A stretch of 64,000 nt of DNA from Nocardioides sp. URHA0020. GTDB taxonomy: Bacteria; Actinomycetota; Actinomycetes; Propionibacteriales; Nocardioidaceae. The notes below the pieces were generated by a model, which was not told where the DNA came from, did no database searches, and worked only from the letters and a program-made list of their open reading frames with translations. A program made the translations under genes and the position numbers. The stretch lies in NCBI RefSeq assembly GCF_000620705.1, contig NZ_KK211170.1:337938-401937 (forward strand), given 5' to 3'. Shown here piece after piece: positions 16,578 through 29,086 of the stretch. The first letter of the stretch is position 1, and the number at the start of each line of letters is the position of its first letter.

Positions 16578-17162
16578 GTGGCAGCGCGTTGGGGGCCGGA
16601 CGGCCCGCCCGAGGAGGCGTACTCCCGCGTCACCCGCGACCTCGCGCAGGTGACGGCGGGCTTTGCGGCGTACCTCGACGAGCTGCCGGGCCGGTTGACC
16701 GCCGAGTTCGCCTGCCGGTCCCGGCCGCTCACCGACGCGGAGCGCGACCGGCTGACCCTCGTCGCTGGCGGACCGGGGGAGGCGGGGTACGCCGTGGAGC
16801 CCGCCGACCCAGGCTGCGCGACCCTCCTGGTCGCACGCTCGGTCCACGACGGCGGGACGGCACTGACGATCGGCTTCGGCCGCGCTGCCGTGGCGTCGAT
16901 GCCCTCCTGCTTCTGCGATGCGTGCGACGAGGAGTCCGTCGGGCTGATCGAGCAGGCGCAGGACTACGTCGACGTGGTGACCGGCGGCTCCCGGGAGTTC
17001 CGCCGCCGCCACCGCCCGCGCCACCCGGGCGAGGCTCTGCACGAAGGGCCCTGGCTCGAGCAGGGCTACCTCGGTGAGCGCGGCGGTGCGGCGAGCGCCG
17101 GTCCCGACGTCCGGGGTCCGCTCTTCGAGCTGGACTGGCGGGCCTGGCCGCTGCGGTCCTGA
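16578..17162 (+). CDS. DUF6226 family protein
   Basis: The protein is 194 residues and soluble, with the recalled DUF6226 pattern: an N-terminal PPEEAYSRVT, ERFGPLH-like middle segment, and a compact SCFCDACDEE cysteine cluster at about residues 114-123 that could bind a metal. The C-terminus carries FELDWRAWP. Function is unknown. It begins with a GTG 6 bases after a TAGGCT box. It diverges from the PPOX-class gene. No enzyme motif is recognised beyond the cysteine cluster. Confidence 0.7.
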   Translation: MAARWGPDGPPEEAYSRVTRDLAQVTAGFAAYLDELPGRLTAEFACRSRPLTDAERDRLTLVAGGPGEAGYAVEPADPGCATLLVARSVHDGGTALTIGFGRAAVASMPSCFCDACDEESVGLIEQAQDYVDVVTGGSREFRRRHRPRHPGEALHEGPWLEQGYLGERGGAASAGPDVRGPLFELDWRAWPLRS

Positions 17163-17230
17163 CCAGCAGGCATGGATCCGGAGCCCCCGGGGTTACCCCA
17201 GGACCAGAGTCCCCAACGAGAGGTGCCACC

Positions 17231-18247
17231 GTGCGTGCAGTCGTCTACCAGGAGACCGGCCCGTCCTCCGTGCTGCAGGTCGTCGAGCGCGACCTGCCCG
17301 AGCCGGGGCCAGGTGAGGTCCGGGTGCGCGTCGTCCGCTCGGGGGTGAACCCGACCGACTGGAAGTTCCGCGCCGGGATGATGGCCGGTCACGACGAGGT
17401 CGTGCCCGGGCAGGACGGAGCGGGGGTCGTCGACGCCGTCGGCGAGGGCGTCACGGCGTACGCCGTGGGCGACCGGGTCTGGCTGGTGCTGGCGCAGCAC
17501 GGCCGCCCGTACGGCACGGCGGCCGACTACACCGTGCAGCCGGTCGACCGGGTCGCGTCGCTGGCCGACGCGGCGTCGTACGACCTCGGAGCCAGCCTCG
17601 GCGTCCCCGCGGTGACGGCGCACCGGGCGCTGACCGCGGCGGAGGACGGACCCCACCGGCTCGGCCCCGGCACCCTCGCCGGGCGCGTCGTCCTCGTGGC
17701 CGGGGGAGCGGGTGCGGTCGGCAACGCCGCCATCCAGCTCGCCCGCTGGTCCGGCGCCACCGTGATCACCACCGTCAGCAGCGACGCCAAGGCGGCGCTG
17801 GCGCGGGCCGCGGGCGCCCACCACGTCGTCAACTACCGCGAGAGCGACGCCACCGAGGAGATCCGGACGATCGCCCCCGACGGGGTCGACATCGCCGTCG
17901 AGGTCGCGCCCGCCCAGAACATCGGGATCGACCTCGACGTGGTCAAGGTCCACGGCCTGGTCTCGATCTACGCCAACAACGGTGGCGACGAGCTGACGAT
18001 GCCGCTCCGGGCGGCCTTCGGCAAGAACCTGCGCTTCCAGTTCCTCATCCTCTACACGCTCCACCCGCACCTCGTGCAGGCGGCGGTCGAGGACCTCAAC
18101 GCCGCGGTCGCGGCCGGTGCCCTCCGGGTCGGAGCCGACGCCGGGGTGCCGCTGCACCACTACCCGCTCGAGCTGACCGCCGCCGCGCACGACGCGGTCG
18201 AGGGCGGGGCGGTCGGCAAGGTGCTGCTCGAGGTGGCAGCCGACTGA
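17231..18247 (+). CDS. Zinc-type alcohol dehydrogenase-like quinone oxidoreductase (MDR family)
   Basis: This 338-residue medium-chain dehydrogenase/reductase is of the NADPH:quinone oxidoreductase (QOR) group. The N-terminal GroES-like domain begins MRAVVYQETGPSSVLQVVE, typical of QOR; GQDGAGVVDAVGEGV follows, and the Rossmann fold has VLVAGGAGAVGNAAIQLA. The catalytic zinc cysteine of true alcohol dehydrogenases is absent (NPTDWKFR instead), so it is zinc-independent. It should reduce quinones or enones with NADPH. A GAGAGG-like Shine-Dalgarno stands before the GTG at 17231. It is monocistronic or the head of the small cluster that follows. Confidence 0.88.
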   Translation: MRAVVYQETGPSSVLQVVERDLPEPGPGEVRVRVVRSGVNPTDWKFRAGMMAGHDEVVPGQDGAGVVDAVGEGVTAYAVGDRVWLVLAQHGRPYGTAADYTVQPVDRVASLADAASYDLGASLGVPAVTAHRALTAAEDGPHRLGPGTLAGRVVLVAGGAGAVGNAAIQLARWSGATVITTVSSDAKAALARAAGAHHVVNYRESDATEEIRTIAPDGVDIAVEVAPAQNIGIDLDVVKVHGLVSIYANNGGDELTMPLRAAFGKNLRFQFLILYTLHPHLVQAAVEDLNAAVAAGALRVGADAGVPLHHYPLELTAAAHDAVEGGAVGKVLLEVAAD

Positions 18248-18293
18248 CCGCCGGCGGGCGGCGCTGCAACCGGCCGCGTGGTTGAGTGGTCGC

Positions 18294-18485
18294 ATGGCCA
18301 AGCCGCTGTGGGTCGTCGTGGGTGTCGTCCTGGTGCTCCTCGGGCTGCTGTGGACCCTGCAGGGGATCGGCGTCATCGAGGGCAGCTCGATGAGCGGCAC
18401 GACGACCTGGTCGATCATCGGCCCGATCGTGCTGCTGGTCGGTGCGGTCCTCACCTCGGTCGGCATTCGTGGGCGCAGACCCTGA
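18294..18485 (+). CDS. Small two-helix membrane protein
   Basis: This 63-residue protein begins MAKPLWVVVGVVLVLLGLLW and has a second hydrophobic helix SIIGPIVLLVGAVLTSVG, with a basic GRRP tail. The two-helix hairpin type is frequent in actinobacteria; function is unknown. The ATG at 18294 is preferred over an in-frame GTG 12 bases upstream because it starts just before the hydrophobic segment. It overlaps the start of the molybdopterin oxidoreductase gene by about 17 bases, so it is likely co-expressed with the redox pair that follows. Confidence 0.65.
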   Translation: MAKPLWVVVGVVLVLLGLLWTLQGIGVIEGSSMSGTTTWSIIGPIVLLVGAVLTSVGIRGRRP

Positions 18486-19155
18486 CGGCGCGCCCGTCGG
18501 GCGCCGGGTCGTCCTCGGGCTCCTCGGGCTCGGCGCCCTCGGTGTCGTGGCCGGCAGCAAGGTGCAGCAGGGGCTGAGCGAGCTGCTCGCCCCGATCCAG
18601 CTGCGCGACCCGACCGGCTTCACCTCGCTGGTCCCGCTCGGCAACACCTGGCGCTACTACTCCGTCACCGGCGCGGTCGCGCCGCGCGACGCCACGTCGT
18701 ACGCGCTGAAGGTCTCCGGCCTGGTCGAGCGACCCACGACGTACGCGCTGGCCGACCTGGAGGCGCTGCCGCAGCTGTCCTTCACCGACACCTTCCAGTG
18801 CGTGACCGGCTGGCATGTCCCCGACGTGCCGTGGACCGGCGTGCGCCTCTCGGACTTGCTCGACCGCGCGGCACCGACCGACGCGGCGGTGGGTGTCCGG
18901 ATGCGCTCCTTCGACGGCGTCTACTCGGTCAACATGACGCTCGACCAGGCCCGCGCCGACGACGTCGTCGTCGCGCTGGCGATGTACGGCAAGCCGGTGA
19001 CCCACGACCACGGCGGCCCCGTGCGGATCTACTCCGGGTCGATGTACGGCTACAAGAGCACCAAGTGGCTCTCCGAGATCGAGGTGACCGCCACCAACGA
19101 CCCGGGCTACTGGGAGGACCGCGGCTATCCGCTCGACGGGTTCATCGGTGAGTGA
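18469..19155 (+). CDS. Molybdopterin-dependent oxidoreductase (sulfite oxidase / MsrP-like domain)
   Basis: This 228-residue protein begins with a short N-terminus, a twin-arginine-like GRRVVLGLLGLGALG segment (about 9-25) that could be a Tat signal or anchor, then a sulfite-oxidase-type molybdopterin domain. The molybdenum-ligand cysteine is in FQCVTGWHVPDVPWTGV, and HDHGGPVRIYSGSMYGYKSTKWL is the conserved cofactor pocket. It lacks the C-terminal dimerisation domain of classical sulfite oxidase, like MsrP/YedY. The next gene encodes a b-type cytochrome, overlapping by 8 bases, which suggests an extracytoplasmic oxidoreductase fed from the membrane. The start is uncertain: GTG at 18469 is chosen, GTG at 18442 is the alternative. 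Confidence 0.82.
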   Translation: MGADPDGAPVGRRVVLGLLGLGALGVVAGSKVQQGLSELLAPIQLRDPTGFTSLVPLGNTWRYYSVTGAVAPRDATSYALKVSGLVERPTTYALADLEALPQLSFTDTFQCVTGWHVPDVPWTGVRLSDLLDRAAPTDAAVGVRMRSFDGVYSVNMTLDQARADDVVVALAMYGKPVTHDHGGPVRIYSGSMYGYKSTKWLSEIEVTATNDPGYWEDRGYPLDGFIGE

Positions 19156-19777
19156 GTCCCTCGACCGGTTCGCGCCCGCCGAGCGACTGGTGCACCGGCT
19201 GGTGGCGATCCTGATGGGGATCTGCCTGGTCACCGCCGTGATCCTCTACAACGGCTCGATCATGATGGCGGTCGGCCACCGCCACCTCGTCGAGACCGTC
19301 CACGTCTGGAGCGGTCTGGCGCTGCCGGTGCCGATGATCGCCGGGGCACTGTCGGCGGCGTACCGCTCCGACGTGCGCCGGCTCAACCGGTTCACCCCCG
19401 CCGACTGGCGCTGGCTGCGCAGCCGCAGCCGCCGCGACGGCGCGATCCGGGTCGGCAAGTTCAACGCCGGGCAGAAGGTCAACTCGTGGCTGGTGGCCGG
19501 CTCCACCGGCGTGCTGCTCGGCACCGGCGTCGTCATGTACTGGACCGGGCTGGTGCGGCTCTCCTGGCGCTCGGGCGCGACCTTCGTGCACGACTGGTCC
19601 GCGCTCGGGCTCGGACTGCTGGTCCTGGGTCACATCGCGTACGCCGTGCGCGACCCCGAGGCGCGTCGCGGGATGCGCACCGGACGGGTGTCGAGCCGCT
19701 GGGCGCGCGCCGAGCACGCCGCCTGGGCGGAAGAGCTGCAGGGCGGTGCGCGCGAGGTTTTGCCTCCGTCACCTTGA
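19148..19777 (+). CDS. Cytochrome b561-type membrane subunit
   Basis: This 209-residue membrane protein has four hydrophobic segments. Candidate haem-ligand histidines are present in RLVHRLVAI, VETVHVWSG, TFVHDWSAL and VLGHIAYAV. The segment GKFNAGQKVNSW is characteristic of cytochrome b subunits of formate dehydrogenase type. It probably passes quinol electrons to the molybdopterin protein encoded just upstream; the two genes overlap by 8 bases (GTG start at 19148). The pair resembles MsrP-MsrQ in layout, but the b subunit is of a different type. The C-terminal 40 residues are polar and probably cytoplasmic. Confidence 0.85.
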   Translation: MSESLDRFAPAERLVHRLVAILMGICLVTAVILYNGSIMMAVGHRHLVETVHVWSGLALPVPMIAGALSAAYRSDVRRLNRFTPADWRWLRSRSRRDGAIRVGKFNAGQKVNSWLVAGSTGVLLGTGVVMYWTGLVRLSWRSGATFVHDWSALGLGLLVLGHIAYAVRDPEARRGMRTGRVSSRWARAEHAAWAEELQGGAREVLPPSP

Positions 19778-19831
19778 GCGACGGGCGTCGCGGCCGATGT
19801 GACTGGGGGCACGCCAGCCGAGGAGGTCGCC

Positions 19832-20668
19832 ATGGGCACCCAGCACCGCGACATCTTCGTGCTGTCCGGGGGCGGCTCCCGCGGGGCCGGCCAGGTCGGG
19901 ATGCTCCGTGTGCTGCTGGCCGCGGGGATCCGGCCCGACCTGATGGTCGCCGGCTCGGTCGGCTCGCTCAACGCCTGCTTCCTGGCGGTCGATCCCACCC
20001 CCGCGCGGGCCGACGAGCTGGCCCGCGTGTGGGCGTCGATGACGGCGGCCACGCTGACCGGTCGGCGCCGGTCCGTGGTCGGCAACGTCGCCCGGCTCCG
20101 GCCCTATCTCTTCTCCAACGACGCGCTTCGGCGCCTGGTCGACCGGCTGGTCCCGACCGACCGCCTCGAGGACCTGTCCGTGCCGGTCCGCGTGGCCACC
20201 ACCGACCTGCTGACCGGTGGCCCGGTGCACCACGACGTCGGACTCCTCGCCGACGTGCTGTGCGCCTCCGCGGCGCTGCCGGGGCTGCTGCCGCCGGTGC
20301 TGCTCGGCCCGCCCGGCGCCGAGCGGGCCCACGTGGACGCGGGCGTGGCGGAGAACCTGCCGCTGACCGGCGCCGCGGACCTCGCCCGGCCGGGTGACCG
20401 GGTGTGGGTGCTCGACGTGACGAAGCGTCCCGGACAGCTGCGGCACCTCCGGACCCCGCTCGACGTGCTGGTCGCGGCGCTGGCCGGCTCGATCACCAAC
20501 CGCCCCGTCACCGCCTTCGCCCCCGGGGTCCGCGTGCTGCCCGTCAAGCTGGACGAGGCGTACGACTGCGGGCCGGTCTTCGACTTCAGCCACACCGCGG
20601 CGCTGGTCCGGATGGGCGAGGAGGCGGCGGCCACCGCGCTCGCCGTCCCGGTGCTGTCCGCCGGCTGA
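19832..20668 (+). CDS. Patatin-like phospholipase family protein
   Basis: This 278-residue predicted serine lipid hydrolase has the oxyanion-hole motif SGGGSRGAGQVG near the N-terminus, the nucleophile elbow VAGSVGSLNA (an AxSxG form rather than the usual GxSxG), and a catalytic aspartate in HVDAGVAENLP (DAG in place of DGG/DGA). The lipid substrate is unknown. The ATG at 19832 has AGGAGG eight bases upstream, so the open frame before it is not used. It is probably transcribed alone; pyrR lies 112 bases downstream with its own promoter. The variant motifs keep the serine and aspartate, so activity is plausible. Confidence 0.87.
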   Translation: MGTQHRDIFVLSGGGSRGAGQVGMLRVLLAAGIRPDLMVAGSVGSLNACFLAVDPTPARADELARVWASMTAATLTGRRRSVVGNVARLRPYLFSNDALRRLVDRLVPTDRLEDLSVPVRVATTDLLTGGPVHHDVGLLADVLCASAALPGLLPPVLLGPPGAERAHVDAGVAENLPLTGAADLARPGDRVWVLDVTKRPGQLRHLRTPLDVLVAALAGSITNRPVTAFAPGVRVLPVKLDEAYDCGPVFDFSHTAALVRMGEEAAATALAVPVLSAG

Positions 20669-20710
20669 GAATCGCCGCAGCCCGACTCGCCCGACCGTCG
20701 TCGCCGCGGG

Positions 20711-20716
20711 TAGGGT
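20711..20716 (+). promoter_or_regulatory. -10 box TAGGGT of the pyr operon
   Basis: TAGGGT lies about 64 bases before the pyrR start and about 30 bases before the PyrR-binding element, giving a short leader that contains the element. Confidence 0.55.
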
Positions 20717-20730
20717 GACTCCCGATCGAC

Positions 20731-20770
20731 ATCCTTTAACGAGCCGTCCCGTGAGGCGGAGAAGGAGGTC
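20731..20770 (+). promoter_or_regulatory. PyrR-binding leader element
   Basis: The leader contains TCCCGTGAGGC at 20747-20757, which matches the PyrR binding-loop consensus UCCNGNGAGGC known from Bacillus pyr attenuators and mycobacterial leaders. It is flanked by ccg/cgg half-stems and merges with the AAGGAGG Shine-Dalgarno at 20762-20768, 11 bases before the GTG. Because loop and ribosome site are adjacent and no terminator follows, PyrR-UMP binding probably blocks translation, as reported for mycobacteria, rather than causing attenuation. Confidence 0.8.
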
Positions 20771-20779
20771 TCAGCACTG

Positions 20780-21355
20780 GTGTGTGCTCAGCCTGCCCCC
20801 GAACCTGCGAGTGACGGCCGCGTCGTCCTCGATGCCCGTGACATCACCCGGGCCCTGACTCGGATCTCCCACGAGATCCTCGAGCGCAACCGCGGGGCGG
20901 GGGACCTGGTCCTCCTCGGCATCCCCAGCCGCGGCGTGCCTCTCGCCCAGCGGATCGCCGAGCGGATGGCCGCCGTGGAGGGGTACGACGTCCCGGTCGG
21001 CTCAGTCGACGTGACGATGTACCGCGACGACCTGCGGATGAAGCCCGCGCGGGCGCTGCTCCCGACGCAGATCCCCGCCGGTGGCATCGACGGCAAGGTG
21101 GTCGTCCTGGTCGACGACGTGCTCTTCTCCGGGCGCACCATCCGGGCCGCGCTCGACGCCCTCAACGACATCGGCCGGCCCAAGGCGGTGCGACTCGCGG
21201 TGCTGGTCGACCGCGGCCACCGTGAGCTGCCGATCCGCGCCGACTTCGTCGGCAAGAACCTGCCGACCTCGCTGGTCGAGCGGGTCAGGGTCACCCTGGC
21301 CGGCGTCGACGACACCGACGCCGTCACGATCCAGGGAGTGGTGGGGCAGTCGTGA
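20780..21355 (+). CDS. pyrR: Bifunctional pyr operon regulator / uracil phosphoribosyltransferase
   Basis: PyrR binds pyr leader RNA when UMP is high and also has uracil phosphoribosyltransferase activity. It is 191 residues. The PRPP-binding motif VVLVDDVLFSGRTIRAALDAL is complete; ISHEILERN and GIPSRGVPLAQRIA are family signatures, as are RGHRELPIRADFVGKNLPT and the C-terminal DDTDAV. The GTG at 20780 lies just after the predicted PyrR-binding loop and Shine-Dalgarno, so it autoregulates. Its stop overlaps the pyrB GTG. It heads the pyrRBC-carAB-pyrD unit. Confidence 0.97.
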   Translation: MCAQPAPEPASDGRVVLDARDITRALTRISHEILERNRGAGDLVLLGIPSRGVPLAQRIAERMAAVEGYDVPVGSVDVTMYRDDLRMKPARALLPTQIPAGGIDGKVVVLVDDVLFSGRTIRAALDALNDIGRPKAVRLAVLVDRGHRELPIRADFVGKNLPTSLVERVRVTLAGVDDTDAVTIQGVVGQS

Positions 21356-22308
21356 AGCGCCACCTCCTCAGCGCGGCCGACCTGAGCCGCGACGATGCCG
21401 AGCTGGTCCTCACGACCGCCGACGAGATGCGGTCCCTGGCGGACCGGCCGATCAAGAAGCTGCCCGCGCTGCGCGGCCGCACCGTGGTCAACCTCTTCTT
21501 CGAGGACTCGACCCGCACCCGGATCTCCTTCGAGGCGGCCGCCAAGCGGCTCAGCGCGGACGTCATCAACTTCTCCGCCAAGGGCTCGAGCCTGTCCAAG
21601 GGCGAGAGCCTCAAGGACACCGCCCTCACCCTGGAGGCCATGGGCGCCGACGCGGTCGTCGTGCGCCACGGGTCCAGCGGCGCGCCGCACCTGCTGGCGC
21701 ACTCCGGCTGGGTCCGCTCCAGCGTCGTCAACGCCGGCGACGGCACCCACGAGCACCCGACGCAGGCGCTGCTCGACGCGTTCACGATGTGGAAGCACCT
21801 GGGCGAGTCGAGGCCGGGCGGTCTCGAGGGGCGCAAGGTGGCGATCGTCGGCGACGTCCTGCACAGCCGGGTGGCGCGCTCCAACGCGCTGCTGCTGCGC
21901 ACCCTCGGCGCCGAGGTGACCCTGGTCGCGCCGCCGACCCTGCTGCCGGTCGGCATCGAGGGCTGGCCGGTCGAGACGTCGTACGACCTGGACTCGGTGC
22001 TGCCCAAGGCGGACGCCGTGATGATGCTGCGGGTCCAGCGCGAGCGGATGCACGGCGGGTTCTTCCCGACCGCGCGGGAGTACTCACGCCGCTACGGCCT
22101 CGACGGCAAGCGGATGGCGATGCTCCAGGACCACACGATCGTGATGCACCCCGGCCCGATGGTCCGGGGGATGGAGATCACCGCGGACGTCGCCGACAGC
22201 GACCGCTCGGTGATCGTCGAACAGGTCACCAACGGCGTCGCCGTGCGGATGGCCGTCCTGTACCTGCTGCTCGGTGGGTCCGAGCCCTCGATCGGAGAGA
22301 CCGAATGA
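21352..22308 (+). CDS. pyrB: Aspartate carbamoyltransferase catalytic subunit
   Basis: It joins carbamoyl phosphate and aspartate to carbamoyl-aspartate. It has 318 residues. The carbamoyl-phosphate site FEDSTRTRISFE is followed by SAKGSSLSKGESLKDT, the HEHPTQALLDAFT motif, a DxxHSR region (GDVLHSRVARSN) and MLQDHTIVMHPGPMVRG near the end. No regulatory subunit PyrI gene is present, as expected for the unregulated catalytic trimer type. It starts with GTG overlapping the pyrR stop and overlaps the pyrC ATG by 4 bases. Confidence 0.98.
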   Translation: MKRHLLSAADLSRDDAELVLTTADEMRSLADRPIKKLPALRGRTVVNLFFEDSTRTRISFEAAAKRLSADVINFSAKGSSLSKGESLKDTALTLEAMGADAVVVRHGSSGAPHLLAHSGWVRSSVVNAGDGTHEHPTQALLDAFTMWKHLGESRPGGLEGRKVAIVGDVLHSRVARSNALLLRTLGAEVTLVAPPTLLPVGIEGWPVETSYDLDSVLPKADAVMMLRVQRERMHGGFFPTAREYSRRYGLDGKRMAMLQDHTIVMHPGPMVRGMEITADVADSDRSVIVEQVTNGVAVRMAVLYLLLGGSEPSIGETE

Positions 22309-23609
22309 CCAGCACCACCGCCTACTGGGTCCGCGGAGTCCGGATCCTCGACGGCGACCCGACCGACCTGGTGATCGCCAACGGCGCCGTCTGGGGCATC
22401 GGCGTCCGGCCGGAGGAGGGCGCCCACCAGGAGGTCGTCGAGGTCGACGGCACCGGGCTGGTCGCCCTGCCCGGCCTGGTGGACCTGCACACGCACCTGC
22501 GCGAGCCGGGCCGCGAGGACGCCGAGACGGTCGACTCCGGCACCCGGGCCGCGGCGCTGGGCGGCTTCACGGCCGTCTTCGCGATGGCCAACACCGAGCC
22601 GGTGGCCGACACCGCCGGCGTCGTCGAGCAGGTCTGGCGGCTCGGTCGCGAGGCCGGGCACTGCGACGTCTACCCGGTCGGCGCCGTCACCGTCGGGCTG
22701 GGCGGCGAGCGCCTCGCCGAGCTGGGCGCGATGGCCGACTCGGCCGCCGGCGTCCGGGTCTTCTCCGACGACGGCAAGTGCGTGAGCGACGCGGTCCTGA
22801 TGCGCCGCGCGCTCGAGTACGTCAAGGCGTTCGACGGCGTGATCGCCCAGCACGCCCAGGAGCCACGGCTGACCGAGGGCGCGCAGATGAACGAGGGCGA
22901 GCTCTCCGGGCGTCTCGGGCTGGCCGGCTGGCCCGCGGTCGCCGAGGAGGCGATCATCGCCCGTGACTGCCTGCTCGCCGCGCACGTCGGCTCGCGCCTG
23001 CACGTCTGCCACGTCTCCACCGCCGGCTCGGTCGAGATCGTGCGCTGGGCCAAGAGCAAGGGCTGGGCCGTGACCGCCGAGGCCTGCCCGCACCACCTGC
23101 TGCTCACCGACGAGCTGGCCGCGACGTACGACCCGATCTACAAGGTCAACCCGCCGCTGCGCTCGCAGAGCGACGTCGAGGCGCTCCGTGCGGGACTGGC
23201 CGACGGCACCATCGACATCGTCGCCACCGACCACGCGCCGCACCCCCACGAGGACAAGGACTGCGAGTGGGCGGCGGCCGCCTTCGGGATGCTCGGCCTC
23301 GAGACCGCGCTGTCGATCGTGCAGCACACCATGGTCGACGCCGGTCTGCTCGACTGGGCCGGTGTCGCCGAGCGGATGTCCTACGCCCCGGCCCGGATCG
23401 GCCGCGCCACCGACCACGGGCAGCCGATCCAGGTCGGAGCGGCGGCCAACATCGTGCTCTACGACCCGGCGGCGACCCGGAACGTCGACCCGACGGAGTC
23501 GGCGAGCCTGAGCCGCAACACGCCGTACCGCGGGATGGAGCTGCCCGGCCGCGTGGTCGCGACGTTCCTGCGGGGCAGGCCCACCGTGCTCGACGGGAAG
23601 CTCGCCTGA
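22305..23609 (+). CDS. pyrC: Dihydroorotase
   Basis: It cyclises carbamoyl-aspartate to dihydroorotate. It is a 434-residue class I amidohydrolase with the metal-binding DLHTHLREPG, GFTAVFAMANTEP, FSDDGKCV, the zinc histidines in IAQHAQE and HVCHVSTAGS, and ATDHAPH with the catalytic aspartate. The ATG at 22305 overlaps the pyrB stop; the frame is open upstream but that part belongs to pyrR/pyrB territory. In mycobacteria and Streptomyces a small membrane-protein gene stands between pyrC and carA; it is missing here and pyrC runs straight into carA (one-base overlap). Confidence 0.97.
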   Translation: MTSTTAYWVRGVRILDGDPTDLVIANGAVWGIGVRPEEGAHQEVVEVDGTGLVALPGLVDLHTHLREPGREDAETVDSGTRAAALGGFTAVFAMANTEPVADTAGVVEQVWRLGREAGHCDVYPVGAVTVGLGGERLAELGAMADSAAGVRVFSDDGKCVSDAVLMRRALEYVKAFDGVIAQHAQEPRLTEGAQMNEGELSGRLGLAGWPAVAEEAIIARDCLLAAHVGSRLHVCHVSTAGSVEIVRWAKSKGWAVTAEACPHHLLLTDELAATYDPIYKVNPPLRSQSDVEALRAGLADGTIDIVATDHAPHPHEDKDCEWAAAAFGMLGLETALSIVQHTMVDAGLLDWAGVAERMSYAPARIGRATDHGQPIQVGAAANIVLYDPAATRNVDPTESASLSRNTPYRGMELPGRVVATFLRGRPTVLDGKLA

Positions 23610-24744
23610 TGGCCGCCGCGATCCTCGTCCTGGAGGACGGGCGCACCTTCACCGGCGAGGCGTACGGCGCCGAGGGCGAGACCTTCGGCGAGGCGGTCTT
23701 CAACACCGGCATGACCGGCTACCAGGAGACGCTGACCGATCCGTCGTACCACCGCCAGGTGGTCGTCATGACAGCCCCGCACATCGGCAACACGGGCGTC
23801 AACGACGAGGACCAGGAGTCCTCGCGGATCTGGGTGGCCGGGTACGTCGTGCGCGACCCCGCCCGTCGGGTGTCCAGCTGGCGCGCGCAGCGCAGCCTCG
23901 ACGACGAGCTGCGCACCCAGGGGGTCGTCGGGATCTCCGGCATCGACACCCGGGCGCTGACCCGGCACCTGCGCGAGCGCGGTGCGATGCGCGTCGGCAT
24001 CTCCTCGACCGAGACCGACCCGGCCGCGCTTCTGGAGCGGGTGCTCGCGTCCGGCGAGATGGCCGGCTCCGAGCTGTCCAGCGAGGTGTCGACCGCGGCG
24101 GCGTACGTCGTCCCCGCCCACGGCGAGAAGCGCTTCACCGTCGCGGCCCTCGACCTCGGCATCAAGACGATGACGCCCTACCGGATGGCCGAGCGGGGGA
24201 TCGAGGTGCACGTGCTCCCGGCGACCGCGACGATCGACGACATCAGGGCGGTCGGCCCCGACGGGCTGTTCTACTCCAACGGACCCGGCGACCCGGCCGC
24301 GACCACGCACCAGATCGAGGTGCTCCAGGGCGCGCTCGCCGACGAGCTGCCGTACTTCGGCATCTGCTTCGGCAACCAGCTCTTCGGCCGCGCGCTCGGC
24401 TTCGGCACGTTCAAGCTGAAGTACGGCCACCGCGGCATCAACCAGCCGGTCATGGACCGCACCACCGGCAAGGTCGAGGTGACCGCGCACAACCACGGCT
24501 TCGCGGTCGACGCCCCGCTCGAGGGCACCACGAGCACGCCGTACGGCGAGGCCAGCGTCAGCCACGTCTGCCTCAACGACGACGTCGTGGAGGGCCTCGA
24601 GCTGCGGGCCCCGACCGGCTCGGCCAGCGAGCCGGGCCGGCTGAAGGGCTTCTCCGTCCAGTACCACCCCGAGGCCGCCGCCGGCCCGCACGACGCGGCG
24701 TACCTCTTCGACCGGTTCGTTCAGCTCATGGAGGGCACCGTCTG

Positions 24745-24745
<1 letters not shown>
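23609..24745 (+). CDS. carA: Carbamoyl-phosphate synthase small (glutaminase) subunit
   Basis: It hydrolyses glutamine and channels ammonia to CarB. The 378-residue protein has an N-terminal small-subunit domain (VLEDGRTFTGEAYGAEG, NTGMTGYQETLTDPSY) and a C-terminal class I glutamine amidotransferase domain with the nucleophile in GICFGNQLFG, then LKYGHRGINQPV and the catalytic HPE in QYHPEAAAGPHD. GNQ in place of the more common GHQ is a small variation. Start ATG overlaps the pyrC stop and its own stop overlaps the carB ATG. Confidence 0.97.
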
Positions 24746-29072
<4,327 letters not shown>

Positions 29073-29086
29073 TCAGTCGGGCCGGC

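Noticed and set aside
16482..17042. N-terminal extension of the PPOX-class gene to an upstream start
   Set aside because: The frame stays open by chance; family homology and a perfect AGGAGG mark the ATG at 16481.
11118..20668. Genomic island of recent transfer
   Set aside because: No integrase, tRNA junction, direct repeats or base-composition change visible; only gene content differs from the usual order.
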